Shown here in pieces: positions 50,541 through 59,247 of a stretch of DNA of 64,000 nucleotides. The stretch lies in the NCBI RefSeq assembly GCF_014306625.1, contig NZ_JACRYL010000001.1, forward strand, positions 1-64,000, given 5' to 3'. The DNA comes from Pedobacter fastidiosus (GTDB lineage: Bacteria; Bacteroidota; Bacteroidia; Sphingobacteriales; Sphingobacteriaceae). The notes under the pieces are model-generated. The model was not told where the DNA came from, did no database searches, and was given only the letters and a program-made list of their open reading frames with translations. The translations under genes were made by a program, and so were the position numbers. The first letter of the stretch is position 1. The number at the start of each line of letters is the position of its first letter.

Positions 50541-51242
50541 CTAATACAATAAAAATATAGCAGGCTTTTTATGTAAATCTATCGTTTCCTTACGCCACAG
50601 ATAAACGGTTTGAGTTTTAATAAATTCGTCTTCGCCCGTTAAGTTACAAGCAATACAAAGCTGAGAACTCGGCTTACAGCTTTTCAAAATTTCTTCTAGC
50701 ATTTGGTTATTGCGAAAAGGTGTTTCGATAAAAATTTGAGTTTGTTTATAACGACTGGCCGATAAATCTAAATCTTTAACACGTTTGGTACGTTGTTCCT
50801 TATCAATAGGTAAATAACCCCAAAAAGCAAAACTCTGTCCGTTAAAGCCAGATGCCATAAGTGCGAGCAAAATAGAACTCGGGCCAACCAAAGGCACCAC
50901 TTTAATCCCTCTTTTATGCGCTTCGGCAACAATATCGGCTCCCGGATCTGCAATACCCGGACACCCTGCTTCGCTCATTAAACCAACATCTTTACCCGCT
51001 AAAAGCTCAACAAAGAACTGACTTAAATCGGTACGATTATGTTTCCCATAATCATGAACGATTAAATCTTTTTGAGGCGTTTTTAAACCAGCCTCTTTTA
51101 AAAACCGACGAGCGGTTTTACTATTTTCAACTATATAAGTATCAATTTGATTAATGGTATCAACCAAATATGGCGTAAAAGTTTTGTGTGCTACCTCTTC
51201 AGCAAGAGGAACAGGAATTAAATATAAAGTGCCGTTCTGCAT
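50541..51242 (-). CDS. RsmI-like tetrapyrrole-methylase-fold SAM methyltransferase
   Basis: 233 aa. The N-terminal half of the fold shows LYLIPVPLAEEVAHKTF (RsmI has PTPIGN), VENSKTARRFLKEAG in place of EDTR, and GLMSEAGCPGIADPGADIV with the SAM-binding SDAGTP-like loop; VPLVGPSSILLALMASG is also RsmI-like. RsmI methylates the 2'-O of C1402 in 16S rRNA. This shorter form lacks the RsmI C-terminal domain and is a Bacteroidota variant; the exact target is not known. Confidence 0.82.
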   Translation of the reverse strand: MQNGTLYLIPVPLAEEVAHKTFTPYLVDTINQIDTYIVENSKTARRFLKEAGLKTPQKDLIVHDYGKHNRTDLSQFFVELLAGKDVGLMSEAGCPGIADPGADIVAEAHKRGIKVVPLVGPSSILLALMASGFNGQSFAFWGYLPIDKEQRTKRVKDLDLSASRYKQTQIFIETPFRNNQMLEEILKSCKPSSQLCIACNLTGEDEFIKTQTVYLWRKETIDLHKKPAIFLLY

Positions 51243-51521
51243 GGTGCAAAAATACTCACAAAAAATAGAATTTAAGTTTTAAAGTTTAACTGATGTACAG
51301 TATAATCTCTTTTGTAAACAGTTGTGTAGCAAATTTTATTTCTAAATGACTTATTTTCTGCACAATTATACCCGACTTAAAACGTTAAATAAGAGTTAAA
51401 TATGCCATTGGATGCAATATTTGGCACAAATGATAAAAACTATGCAAGCATATTAAACCTTGGATAATTTTGGTTCTCTAATTGATACACACATGATAGG
51501 TTATTAAAAATAAACACACAA

Positions 51522-53189
51522 ATGAAAACACTGAAATTTACGGCTATTGTGCTGGGGCTTTTTAGCCTCCTTGCCGGAACCACAACCCTAGTCAGGGCAC
51601 AAGACTACCAAGACAGTTACCAGGATGATGGCTACAGTACTGGAAACGTTTCTATGCAAACCTTTTACGATGAGCTTTCTCCGTATGGAACTTGGATTCA
51701 AGATCCGCAATACGGTTATGTTTGGCGTCCGGATATAGATCAGAATGAGTTCCGCCCATATTACACTAATGGCCGTTGGGCTATGACGGAATATGGTAAC
51801 ACTTGGGTTTCTAATTACGATTGGGGATGGGCACCGTTTCACTATGGCCGTTGGGTAATTAATAGTTACAGACAATGGATTTGGTTACCTGATACCAACT
51901 GGGGTCCAGCTTGGGTAGATTGGAGAAGTGGAGATGGTTATTATGGTTGGGCACCAATGGCGCCAAGTATTAGCATTAATTTAAGCTTCGGTCGTCGTTA
52001 TTCAGTACCAGAATTCTGTTGGAACTTTATTCCACAATCGAATATCTATATTAATACTTTCCCAAGATATGATTATGGTCGTAATAATGTTTACATCCGC
52101 AATACAACCATCATTAACAACACTTATGTGTACAACAGAAGAAGTTATTATGGTGGCCCAAGAATGGAAGATATTAGAAGAGCAACCAATCGCGATGTAA
52201 GAGTTTACAGATTCGACCAAAGTAATAGACCAGGAGCAAGTAGAATTGATAGTAGGGCGGTTTCTATTTACAGACCAAGACCAGAACGTAATGTGGTTGA
52301 TAATCGCAATGCGGCACCAAGAAAATTTGAACAAGGAAACGCAGGTTTTGCAAGAAACGGTAGAGGAAATGATAACACAACCCGTGGAGGAAACAATAAT
52401 ACAGACAACAGGTTTGGAAACAGAAATGACAATAGAAGTGGACAACCTGATGGACGTACTAACGGAAATGTAGATAGGGGTAATAATAATCAGCCTAATA
52501 CAAGAGGTGGCGTTTATAATAGAGATGCAAATGGAAGAACTGATCGTGTAGGCCAGAATAATGGGCAAGCTAATGTTGATAGAACTCAAGATCAGCAACG
52601 TGCCCAGCAAGCGCAACAACAAAGAGCAGAGCGTGGAGGTCAACAGGATCGAATGAGCCAAGATCAACAACGTGCTCAACGAGATGTGCAAATTCAACAA
52701 CAACGCGGTCAACAAGCAGATCAACAAAGAGCACAACGTGATGCGCAGGTTCAGCAACAACGCGGTCAACAGGCAGATCAACAAAGAGCACAACGTGATG
52801 CGCAGGTTCAGCAACAACGCGGTCAACAAGTAGAGCAACAAAGAGCTCAACGTGATGCACAGGTTCAGCAACAACGTAGTCAGCAGGCAGAACAGCAACG
52901 TGCACAACAAGCGCAACAGCGTTCTGCCCAAGTAGAGCAACAAAGAGCTCAACGTGATGCTCAAGCACAGCAACAACGCAGTCAGCAGGCAGAACAACAA
53001 CGTGCGCAACAATCACAACAACGAGAAGCGCAGGTTCAACAACAAAGAGCTCAGCAGCAACAACAACAGCAACAACGTACAGAACAAAGAAGAACTGAAG
53101 CACCACAACAACAGCAACAACAACAACAAAATCGTGGTGGTGAAAGAAGTGGCTCTGAAGGAAGACCATCAAGAGGTGGTAGAGGATAG
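51522..53189 (+). CDS. DUF6600-type secreted protein with long Gln/Arg-rich repeat tail
   Basis: 555 aa. Signal peptide about 1-26. Residues 40-160 are rich in Trp and Tyr: SPYGTWIQDPQYGYVWRPDI, WVSNYDWGWAPFHYGRWVIN and GYYGWAPMAPSI, the DUF6600 pattern of repeated WxP(Y/F)xxGRW units. After about residue 270 comes an Asn/Gly/Asp/Arg-rich part, then from about 350 a coiled-coil-like tail of 19-residue repeats around RDAQVQQQRGQQADQQRAQ. The DNA repeat period is 57 bp (52741 to 52798). Probably a cell-surface or periplasmic structural protein; function unknown. Ends GGERSGSEGRPSRGGRG. Confidence 0.75.
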   Translation: MKTLKFTAIVLGLFSLLAGTTTLVRAQDYQDSYQDDGYSTGNVSMQTFYDELSPYGTWIQDPQYGYVWRPDIDQNEFRPYYTNGRWAMTEYGNTWVSNYDWGWAPFHYGRWVINSYRQWIWLPDTNWGPAWVDWRSGDGYYGWAPMAPSISINLSFGRRYSVPEFCWNFIPQSNIYINTFPRYDYGRNNVYIRNTTIINNTYVYNRRSYYGGPRMEDIRRATNRDVRVYRFDQSNRPGASRIDSRAVSIYRPRPERNVVDNRNAAPRKFEQGNAGFARNGRGNDNTTRGGNNNTDNRFGNRNDNRSGQPDGRTNGNVDRGNNNQPNTRGGVYNRDANGRTDRVGQNNGQANVDRTQDQQRAQQAQQQRAERGGQQDRMSQDQQRAQRDVQIQQQRGQQADQQRAQRDAQVQQQRGQQADQQRAQRDAQVQQQRGQQVEQQRAQRDAQVQQQRSQQAEQQRAQQAQQRSAQVEQQRAQRDAQAQQQRSQQAEQQRAQQSQQREAQVQQQRAQQQQQQQQRTEQRRTEAPQQQQQQQQNRGGERSGSEGRPSRGGRG

Positions 53190-53195
53190 ATTGAT

Positions 53196-53224
53196 AAGTC
53201 CCGATGAAAATCGGGACTTTTTTT
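53196..53224 (+). terminator. Terminator of the DUF6600 gene
   Basis: AAGTCCCGAT (53196-53205), loop GAAA, ATCGGGACTT (53210-53219), then a T-run. The stem is the same TCCCGAT..ATCGGGA seen after tsf and between rpsB and tsf. Confidence 0.88.
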
Positions 53225-53232
53225 ATGCCCCA

Positions 53233-53856
53233 TTATTCCCCAACTGCGATTGGCAGGTTACTCAAATCTTTTCCTCTATAAGTGCTTTCGGCATTAGGGT
53301 GTAAATTTTCCGGATCTAAAAGAAAAGTTTCAATTCTCAATTCAAGTCCGAATTTAATTTCAGAATCAGCATCATCACCTATTATTAAAATGTCATCCTT
53401 TTTCAGATTATATTTTTCAATTAAGTGTAGAAAGGCTTCTTTTTTGTTCGATGATCCTGCATCAACCACAAAAATTTCTTCAAAATCATCGGCTATGCCC
53501 AGCATTATTACTTTAGAATTTTGTTGTTTTGGAAAGCCAGCGGTAACAATAAATTTTCTTCCTTTTAAATCTTTAATGTAGTGGTAATCTTCGCTTGGTT
53601 TTAAGGTGGCCGTAACCGATCTATTGCTTAAATATTCTATAGCACGCTCTGTAGCTTCTGGTTTAAAGCCATATTTTTTGGCTATTTTTTGAAACGGCGT
53701 TGTAAGCATTTCCTTTTTTGCCATTTGCTTTTGTTCCTCAGAAATCCCTAAGTCTAATTGATCGAGCAGACTGTAAATCCCACTCATTAACTGTTCTTCG
53801 TTCGGTTTTGTAAAATAAATGGTATTATCTAAATCGATAAAAAATACATGCTTCAT
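53233..53856 (-). CDS. HAD-superfamily hydrolase
   Basis: 207 aa. Motif I DLDNTIYF (the usual DxDxT), motif II FIVTAGFP with Thr in place of Ser, and motif IV IGDDADSEIKFGLEL. HAD phosphatases of subfamily IA; the substrate is unknown. Convergent with the DUF6600 gene and ends 8 bp past that gene's terminator. Confidence 0.85.
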   Translation of the reverse strand: MKHVFFIDLDNTIYFTKPNEEQLMSGIYSLLDQLDLGISEEQKQMAKKEMLTTPFQKIAKKYGFKPEATERAIEYLSNRSVTATLKPSEDYHYIKDLKGRKFIVTAGFPKQQNSKVIMLGIADDFEEIFVVDAGSSNKKEAFLHLIEKYNLKKDDILIIGDDADSEIKFGLELRIETFLLDPENLHPNAESTYRGKDLSNLPIAVGE

Positions 53857-53934
53857 TGTGGATTGGTTTTTGTAAGATAAAAAAAATAAAACACCATTAG
53901 CTTAAATATGTTTATTAACTAAAGATTAAAGATC

Positions 53935-54162
53935 ATGAAGAAAGAAACAAAAATTATAGTAGGCGTATTAGCCGGAGCAGCATTAGGAGCAACAATCGCA
54001 TTGGCATTATCTTCAGATTCTTCCAGCGATATAAAAGGTAAATTATCAGATTTTTTTGCTGATTTGTTAGATGTATCAAAAGATAAACTAGCGGGCTTGG
54101 CAGATAAAGCTTCAAGCGTAGCAGATAAGGTAAAAGATAAAATAGCAGATATTAATGCTTAA
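53935..54162 (+). CDS. YtxH-domain small protein
   Basis: 75 aa. N-terminal TM-like GVLAGAALGATIALALSS typical of YtxH (gas-vesicle-protein-like) then an amphipathic helix with repeats of ADKxxSVADKVKDKIAD. Membrane-associated general stress protein in other species. It is monocistronic with a good terminator. Confidence 0.8.
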   Translation: MKKETKIIVGVLAGAALGATIALALSSDSSSDIKGKLSDFFADLLDVSKDKLAGLADKASSVADKVKDKIADINA

Positions 54163-54170
54163 AGAATAGG

Positions 54171-54196
54171 AAATGCCGGAAATATCCGGCATTTTT
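54171..54196 (+). terminator. Terminator of the YtxH gene
   Basis: AAATGCCGGA (54171-54180), loop AATA, TCCGGCATTT (54185-54194) and TT. Short T-run but a clean 10-bp stem. Confidence 0.75.
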
Positions 54197-54223
54197 ATTC
54201 TACATAATTTCTAACCATCACAA

Positions 54224-55660
54224 ATGAAAATTGCTTTTCACGGTGCAGCCCGTACAGTTACAGGTAGTAAGCACCTCATTACGCTTAAAAACGATACTCA
54301 AATATTATTAGACTGTGGCCTTTTTCAAGGGATGGGCCATGTTACGGACAAGCTTAACGATTATTTTGGTTTTGATGCCAAAAAAGTTACCTATCTGGTT
54401 TTATCTCATGCACACATAGATCACTGCGGTTTATTGCCAAAACTTGTTGCCGAAGGCTTTAGTGGTAAAATTTTTTGTACTTCTGCCACAATGGATTTGG
54501 CTAGGATTTTAATGATGGATTCTGCAAAAATTCAAATGCAGGATGCCGAATTCTCCAATCGCCATTTACGCCAAGGCGAAGAAATGGAAGAACCACTTTA
54601 CACAGATGATGATGTTGTAAAAACGGTGAGTTTGATGAAGATTGTAGAGTACGAGGAAGATTTCGAAATTGAACCAAACATTCGACTAAAATTTACAGAC
54701 GCAGGCCATATTTTAGGTAGTGCGGCCGTTCACCTAACCATCACTGAAGATAATAAACCTACAAGAATTACCTTTAGCGGTGATGTTGGTCGTTATGGGG
54801 ATTTATTATTAAAAAGCCCACAGCAGTTTGATCAGGCAGATTATATTTTGATGGAATCTACTTATGGCGATTCTCTACATAAAGATTTAGATCCAATTGA
54901 GGATATGTTGCTGGAAATCATCAGCAATACTTGCAATGTAAAAAAGGGTAAAGTAATTATCCCCGCTTTTAGTGTTGGCAGAACTCAAGAGTTATTATAT
55001 GCTTTAAATGGATTGGAGCTTAAGGGCAAACTGCCCGATATTCCTTATTATGTTGATAGTCCCTTATCCTCAAAAGCCACGGAGATTCTAAAAAATCATC
55101 CGGAGGTTTATAATAATGGAGTTAAGGAAACCTTAAAAATAGATCATGATGTTTTTGCATTCAAGGGTCTGCGCTTTATAGAAAGTGTAGAGGAATCTAA
55201 AGCTTTAAATGATGATCCTCGACCTTGTGTAATTATTTCAGCATCGGGCATGGCCGAGGCAGGAAGAGTTAAACATCACATCAGAAACAATATTGGAAAC
55301 CAAAAAAATACAATTTTAATGGTTGGTTACTGCGAGCCAAATTCGCTCGGCGGAAGATTAATGGCGGGACAAAAAGTTGTTGAGATTTTTAGAGAAGAGT
55401 ACGATGTGAGAGCTGAAGTTAAATCCATAAAATCTATGAGTGCGCATGGCGATCATGAAGATTTGCTCAAATTTTTGTCTTGTCAAGATCCAGATAAAGT
55501 TAAACAGTTATTTTTGGTTCATGGAGAATATGAAGTGCAACAACATTTTGCAACAACCTTAAAAGAACATGGTTTTAAGCATGTTGCTATTCCAGAATAT
55601 CATCAAGAGTTTGGCCTCACCCCAGCCCTCTCCGAAGGAGAGGGAGCGCAACCGGTATAG
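54224..55660 (+). CDS. MBL-fold beta-CASP RNA-processing hydrolase
   Basis: 478 aa. Metallo-beta-lactamase fold: LSHAHIDHCGLLPKL, metal ligands His62, His64, Asp66, His67; TFSGDVGRYG; then the beta-CASP block GKVIIPAFSVGRTQELLYAL, ISASGMAEAGRVKHH, and MSAHGDHEDLLKF. This is the CPSF73/YSH1-like group that acts as ribonuclease or phosphodiesterase on RNA; substrate unknown. The last 15 residues, GLTPALSEGEGAQPV, come from a palindromic CCTCTCC-GAA-GGAGAGG DNA element (55626-55646) and are not expected in the family. Confidence 0.9.
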   Translation: MKIAFHGAARTVTGSKHLITLKNDTQILLDCGLFQGMGHVTDKLNDYFGFDAKKVTYLVLSHAHIDHCGLLPKLVAEGFSGKIFCTSATMDLARILMMDSAKIQMQDAEFSNRHLRQGEEMEEPLYTDDDVVKTVSLMKIVEYEEDFEIEPNIRLKFTDAGHILGSAAVHLTITEDNKPTRITFSGDVGRYGDLLLKSPQQFDQADYILMESTYGDSLHKDLDPIEDMLLEIISNTCNVKKGKVIIPAFSVGRTQELLYALNGLELKGKLPDIPYYVDSPLSSKATEILKNHPEVYNNGVKETLKIDHDVFAFKGLRFIESVEESKALNDDPRPCVIISASGMAEAGRVKHHIRNNIGNQKNTILMVGYCEPNSLGGRLMAGQKVVEIFREEYDVRAEVKSIKSMSAHGDHEDLLKFLSCQDPDKVKQLFLVHGEYEVQQHFATTLKEHGFKHVAIPEYHQEFGLTPALSEGEGAQPV

Positions 55661-55733
55661 ATAATTTGCTTAAGTCACTTGGCTTTTATCTTTTTGCTTT
55701 AAGCTTTGGTCTTTTTCCTTTCAGCTTTCTCTC

Positions 55734-55741
55734 TATCTTTG
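55734..55741 (+). promoter_or_regulatory. Putative -7 box (TATCTTTG) directly before the methyltransferase ATG
   Basis: TATCTTTG ends 5 nt before the ATG at 55747. A TTTG at 55705-55708 is present but 25 bp from the box, longer than the usual 19-21. Confidence 0.35.
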
Positions 55742-55746
55742 TGCCT

Positions 55747-56433
55747 ATGGATGTTTTTGGTAAAGCGCTTACTGATATTTATAAAACTGGCGAAGCCGAC
55801 GTGCTTTGGTTACATAACTCTTACGGTGAACCGGAAGAAATGCCTTTAGAGTTTTTCTTTCGTGATGATGAAGATATGCCTGTTTTAGAACTTCAGGCTT
55901 TGCATATGTGTGAGGGTAAAGTTTTAGATATTGGTGCTGGTGTTGGAAGTCATGCTTTACTTTTACAAGCCTTTAATATTGATGTTACGGCAATTGATGT
56001 ATCTGAAGCTGCGGTAAATATTATGAAAGATCGTGGTGTAAAAAAAGCCCTGTTGCAAGATGTTTACACATACAAAGAGAAATTCGATACCATTTTTATG
56101 CTGATGAATGGAATCGGTGTAACGGGGACTTTGCCTGGCTTTAAAGATTTTTTGATTAAGATAAAAGAGTTATTAAATCCCAACGGACAGGTCATTTTTG
56201 ATTCATCAGATATTTCTTATTTATATGAAGATTTACCAAGACCTCAAAATCAATATTATGGTGAGGTTTCTTATCAATATGAATATAAGGGTGAGAAGGG
56301 AAATTGGTTTAATTGGATTTATATAGATGAGGAAACAATAAAAGCTACAGCAGAAGAAACGGGTTGGAATTGTGAGCTTATCTTTGATGATGGTGAGGAT
56401 CAATATTTGGTTCGATTAACACAAAAAATATAA
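55747..56433 (+). CDS. Class I SAM-dependent methyltransferase
   Basis: 228 aa from MDVFGKALTDIY; a 27-residue longer frame from 55666 would begin with a fake hydrophobic stretch and is rejected. Motif I VLDIGAGVGSHALLLQ, then IDVTAIDVSEAAVNIMKDRG and the later FDTIFMLMNGIGVTG. The methyl acceptor is unknown. It lies 86 bp after the beta-CASP gene and converges with the DUF5694 gene. Confidence 0.88.
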   Translation: MDVFGKALTDIYKTGEADVLWLHNSYGEPEEMPLEFFFRDDEDMPVLELQALHMCEGKVLDIGAGVGSHALLLQAFNIDVTAIDVSEAAVNIMKDRGVKKALLQDVYTYKEKFDTIFMLMNGIGVTGTLPGFKDFLIKIKELLNPNGQVIFDSSDISYLYEDLPRPQNQYYGEVSYQYEYKGEKGNWFNWIYIDEETIKATAEETGWNCELIFDDGEDQYLVRLTQKI

Positions 56434-56453
56434 TAGGTTTTAACAAATAGCGA

Positions 56454-56479
56454 AATCGCCTTCAATTACGAAGGCGATT
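56454..56479. terminator. Convergent hairpin between the methyltransferase and DUF5694 genes
   Basis: AATCGCCTTC (56454-56463), loop AATTAC, GAAGGCGATT (56470-56479). Weak T-runs on both sides. Confidence 0.6.
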
Positions 56480-56491
56480 CATTATTATAAT

Positions 56492-57568
56492 CTAGTGTAA
56501 ATCATTGTAGTTTATAATTTTAACATTTGGGTTTTTGGTTAAAATTTCTTCCATCCAAATTCTGTGTGATGCTCCAACACCTACAACAATTCTTTTTGCA
56601 TTTTTAGCTTGGGCTTGATCGATTATGTTTTTGCACATCCCTTCATTTCTTAAAACCCATTGCGCAACCATTCCTTTTAATGCTTCTGTAGGGAAACCTG
56701 GGTATCCGTAAAAATGGCGACCTCCATATAAATTCCAAGCTTCATCAAGCTCACCATATTTTTTCGAGTTCATGCCAGCGTATGGATCTGCGTTAAAGGC
56801 TTTAGATTCTTCTGGTGTAAAATTCCAGTATAAATCCATGGCTTTAACGGTTTTAGCCTCATCTGAAGTTGAATCTGCTTTCCCTTTTGCCAGCATAGTT
56901 TTATATAATGAATCCATTTTTCCCCATGCTTGTCCCCAGGGTTTATCATAAGTTTGGCAATCCATTTTGTAAATCTGATTTTGCCCGAGTTGGTAAATTA
57001 ATGGGAAAAAGATTTTGCTGTACTCGCTACTAGGTTTAACAATTCCAATTTTCTTTAGTGAATCAGAACTTCCAAACATTTTCACGTATTCAGCTTGTTC
57101 CTCTCTTCCGAATTTGGATTTCATGTTGTTTTCTAGCACAAACATTTGATAATCAAAGTTTCCTCTGTCCCAACTTTTAGCATATTCTAAGGCTAAGTTC
57201 ATTCTGGTTTTGTGGTAATATGCAAAAGAGACTAATGCTTTTTGGTTCCTTTTAATTAAACTCGAAAGGTTTGCAGGCGTTTTTGGATTAAGCTTATTCA
57301 TGTAATCAACTTTGTTTTTGAAAGCTTTTTTCGCCCAATGACTCTCCTCCAATTTAGCATAATCGGTTTCTGGTAAATATTCTCCAAAAACCATATCGGG
57401 TTTAAAGTTTTTCAGTTTATCTACAATCGCTTGAAAATTTTGAGTAGAATTGGAATTGTCGTGACTTGAGCCAACAATAACAATTTCGATTTGATTTTGT
57501 GCATTTGATTTTATCGCGATGCTGAATAAAATTAAGAAGGCTAGGCTGATTTTTTGTATAGTTTTCAT
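56492..57568 (-). CDS. DUF5694-like secreted protein (TraB/Tiki-related)
   Basis: 358 aa. Signal peptide 1-23 (MKTIQKISLAFLILFSIAIK ... SNAQ). The middle contains FKPDMVFGEYLPETDYAKLE and the end RIVVGVGASHRIWMEEILTK, with the GxxH-like pattern that in TraB/Tiki-type proteins gives metal-binding residues. I believe it is DUF5694, but the family name is from memory and the function is unknown. The start is clear and no operon partner is adjacent. Confidence 0.65.
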   Translation of the reverse strand: MKTIQKISLAFLILFSIAIKSNAQNQIEIVIVGSSHDNSNSTQNFQAIVDKLKNFKPDMVFGEYLPETDYAKLEESHWAKKAFKNKVDYMNKLNPKTPANLSSLIKRNQKALVSFAYYHKTRMNLALEYAKSWDRGNFDYQMFVLENNMKSKFGREEQAEYVKMFGSSDSLKKIGIVKPSSEYSKIFFPLIYQLGQNQIYKMDCQTYDKPWGQAWGKMDSLYKTMLAKGKADSTSDEAKTVKAMDLYWNFTPEESKAFNADPYAGMNSKKYGELDEAWNLYGGRHFYGYPGFPTEALKGMVAQWVLRNEGMCKNIIDQAQAKNAKRIVVGVGASHRIWMEEILTKNPNVKIINYNDLH

Positions 57569-57748
57569 AATGAATCTTGTTTTCGTTTTTGTTGATTCAA
57601 AGATGATTATACGAAGGCAGGTGCAAAATTTAATTATCCCAATGGCTTAAAATATTATCCCAATAAATAGATTTAAGAAATATGGTGTTGGTCATGCAAA
57701 ACGGATGTTTTAGATTCTGTTTTAAGGTTTTCATCCTAAAAACTGCCA

Positions 57749-58888
57749 CTATTCCATTAACTTTTTATTGAAACCAATAATCAATTTAAACAAATCATTG
57801 TATTCGGTAAGGGGTAAAGTTTCAGGTTTGTCAAATATATCATGATAAGCACTTGGTCCGCCTTGAGTGTAAATAAAGAACGCAGGAACACCTTTTTCGG
57901 TAAAGAAATAATGATCACTATTGGCCGCTTTACCTCGAGAATTTATTTTAGAAATGTACTTATACTCGTTGTTAATTTTATTTAACATAGCGAAAGCTTT
58001 AGGGTAAACACTTGCGTTTACGACCGTCATTCCACTTTCTCCAGTACCTACTAAATCTAGGTTGATCAAAAATTTAATTCTATTTAAGGTAATTAATGGG
58101 TTCTCCGTAAAATATTTCGAGCCTAATAGGCCAGCTTCTTCTCCTGCAAAGCAGATAAAGCCTATAGAATAGGTTTGTGGATGGATTGCATAATACTTGG
58201 CCAAACTTAATAAAGTTGCTACGCCTGCGGCGTTATCATTTGCGCCTGGGAAATAGGTTTCAGAACCCATTCCGCCTAAATGATCGTAATGTGCGGTAAT
58301 GATTAAAATCGAATCCGTATATTTGGTTCCTTTTACGTAGCCACAAACATTAGAAGCATCAAAATCGGCTACAAATTTATTTTCGATCTCTACATTTATG
58401 TTTTTAGGAGTTTGAGTAAAGTTTTTTCTATTGACTTGGATAATTGTATAATCTGCAACTTCTGTAGCTACAGACCAAGTTAATTTATCCTTTAAAACCA
58501 CCTGAAGATTTGGTGAACCCTGAAAATTAAGGCTATCGATTTTTTCTAAGTTCGCATTTGTTTTTAATCCTTTACTTTCATTGTTAACAATAAAATCTTT
58601 TCCGGGAATTAGTTTCTTGCCATTTAGCTCGACCATCATTTTGCCAGGAAATGTATTTACTGGAAAATTGAAATGCTGTTTGTAATGTCCATTAAATGTA
58701 GTTAAACCTAGCTTTTTGTATTCAGCAGAAAGATAATCTGCTGCTTTACTCATTCCATTTTTCGTGTAGCCTCTTCCCCAAAAATTTTTGGAGGTTAAAA
58801 TATTTATTATTTTTCTAGTGTAGGTAGAATCTTGTGCAAAACAATTAAGAGAAAAAAATAAAATGAAAATTAAGACAAATCTCTTCAT
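57749..58888 (-). CDS. M28-family metallopeptidase
   Basis: 379 aa from MKRFVLIFILFFSLNCFAQ (signal peptide 1-19); the longer frame from 58927 adds 13 residues before the signal and is rejected. The zinc-aminopeptidase ligands are visible: TAHYDHLGGMG (His/Asp), GANDNAAGVATLL (Asp), CFAGEEAGLLGSKYF (Glu), NLDLVGTGESG (Asp) and SDHYFFTEKG (His). Secreted aminopeptidase of unknown specificity. Confidence 0.9.
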   Translation of the reverse strand: MKRFVLIFILFFSLNCFAQDSTYTRKIINILTSKNFWGRGYTKNGMSKAADYLSAEYKKLGLTTFNGHYKQHFNFPVNTFPGKMMVELNGKKLIPGKDFIVNNESKGLKTNANLEKIDSLNFQGSPNLQVVLKDKLTWSVATEVADYTIIQVNRKNFTQTPKNINVEIENKFVADFDASNVCGYVKGTKYTDSILIITAHYDHLGGMGSETYFPGANDNAAGVATLLSLAKYYAIHPQTYSIGFICFAGEEAGLLGSKYFTENPLITLNRIKFLINLDLVGTGESGMTVVNASVYPKAFAMLNKINNEYKYISKINSRGKAANSDHYFFTEKGVPAFFIYTQGGPSAYHDIFDKPETLPLTEYNDLFKLIIGFNKKLME

Positions 58889-58927
58889 TGGAAAATAATA
58901 AGTCTTAAAGTTAAGATTAATTGGCAA

Positions 58928-59125
58928 TTATAATTTTTCGGTATTAACACTTCTCACATTATCAAAAAGCCTGACAATTGCATAGGCCAATGGCAAAATA
59001 AGAGTAATGATAATTTCCTGACGCTGAAAGTTTAATCTAAACGTAAGTATCGAAAAAGCCGATAATACCCAGATAATTCCAGTAGCCAGGAAAAAGTTTT
59101 TTAGAAAATTTAACGAAGAGCTCAT
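58928..59125 (-). CDS. Small two-TM membrane protein
   Basis: 65 aa, two hydrophobic segments (NFFLATGIIWVLSAFSILTF and IIITLILPLAYAIVRLF). The ATG is at 59125 and the stop lies 39 bp before the M28 gene start, so it probably shares the transcript. No recognised family. Confidence 0.6.
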   Translation of the reverse strand: MSSSLNFLKNFFLATGIIWVLSAFSILTFRLNFQRQEIIITLILPLAYAIVRLFDNVRSVNTEKL

Positions 59126-59194
59126 TTAGTAGGTTTTATGTCATGATTTGAACAAATATAATATTTATTGCGTGAGTTAATAATCCGCATAACC

Positions 59195-59228
59195 AAAAAA
59201 GCCATTTAGTTTTTAGGCTAAATGGCTT
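59195..59228 (-). terminator. Terminator of the DUF6607 gene (siderophore operon end)
   Basis: AAGCCATTTAG (59199-59209), loop of 8, CTAAATGGCTT (59218-59228); a TTTTTT run on the minus strand. It lies 20 bp after the DUF6607 stop and closes the receptor - PepSY - DUF6607 cluster. Confidence 0.85.
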
Positions 59229-59247
59229 GGGATGTGATCTTGAGCGT

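Noticed and set aside
52002-53172. Long antisense open frames (336 and 200 codons) opposite the Q-rich gene
   Set aside because: They arise from the low stop-codon density on the complement of CAA/CAG/CGT repeats; the products are Leu/Val-rich nonsense with no start context.
55666-55746. Longer N-terminus of the methyltransferase with a hydrophobic segment
   Set aside because: The stretch comes from a T-rich AAAGCTT-type repeat region containing the putative -7 box; the family starts at MDVFGKAL.
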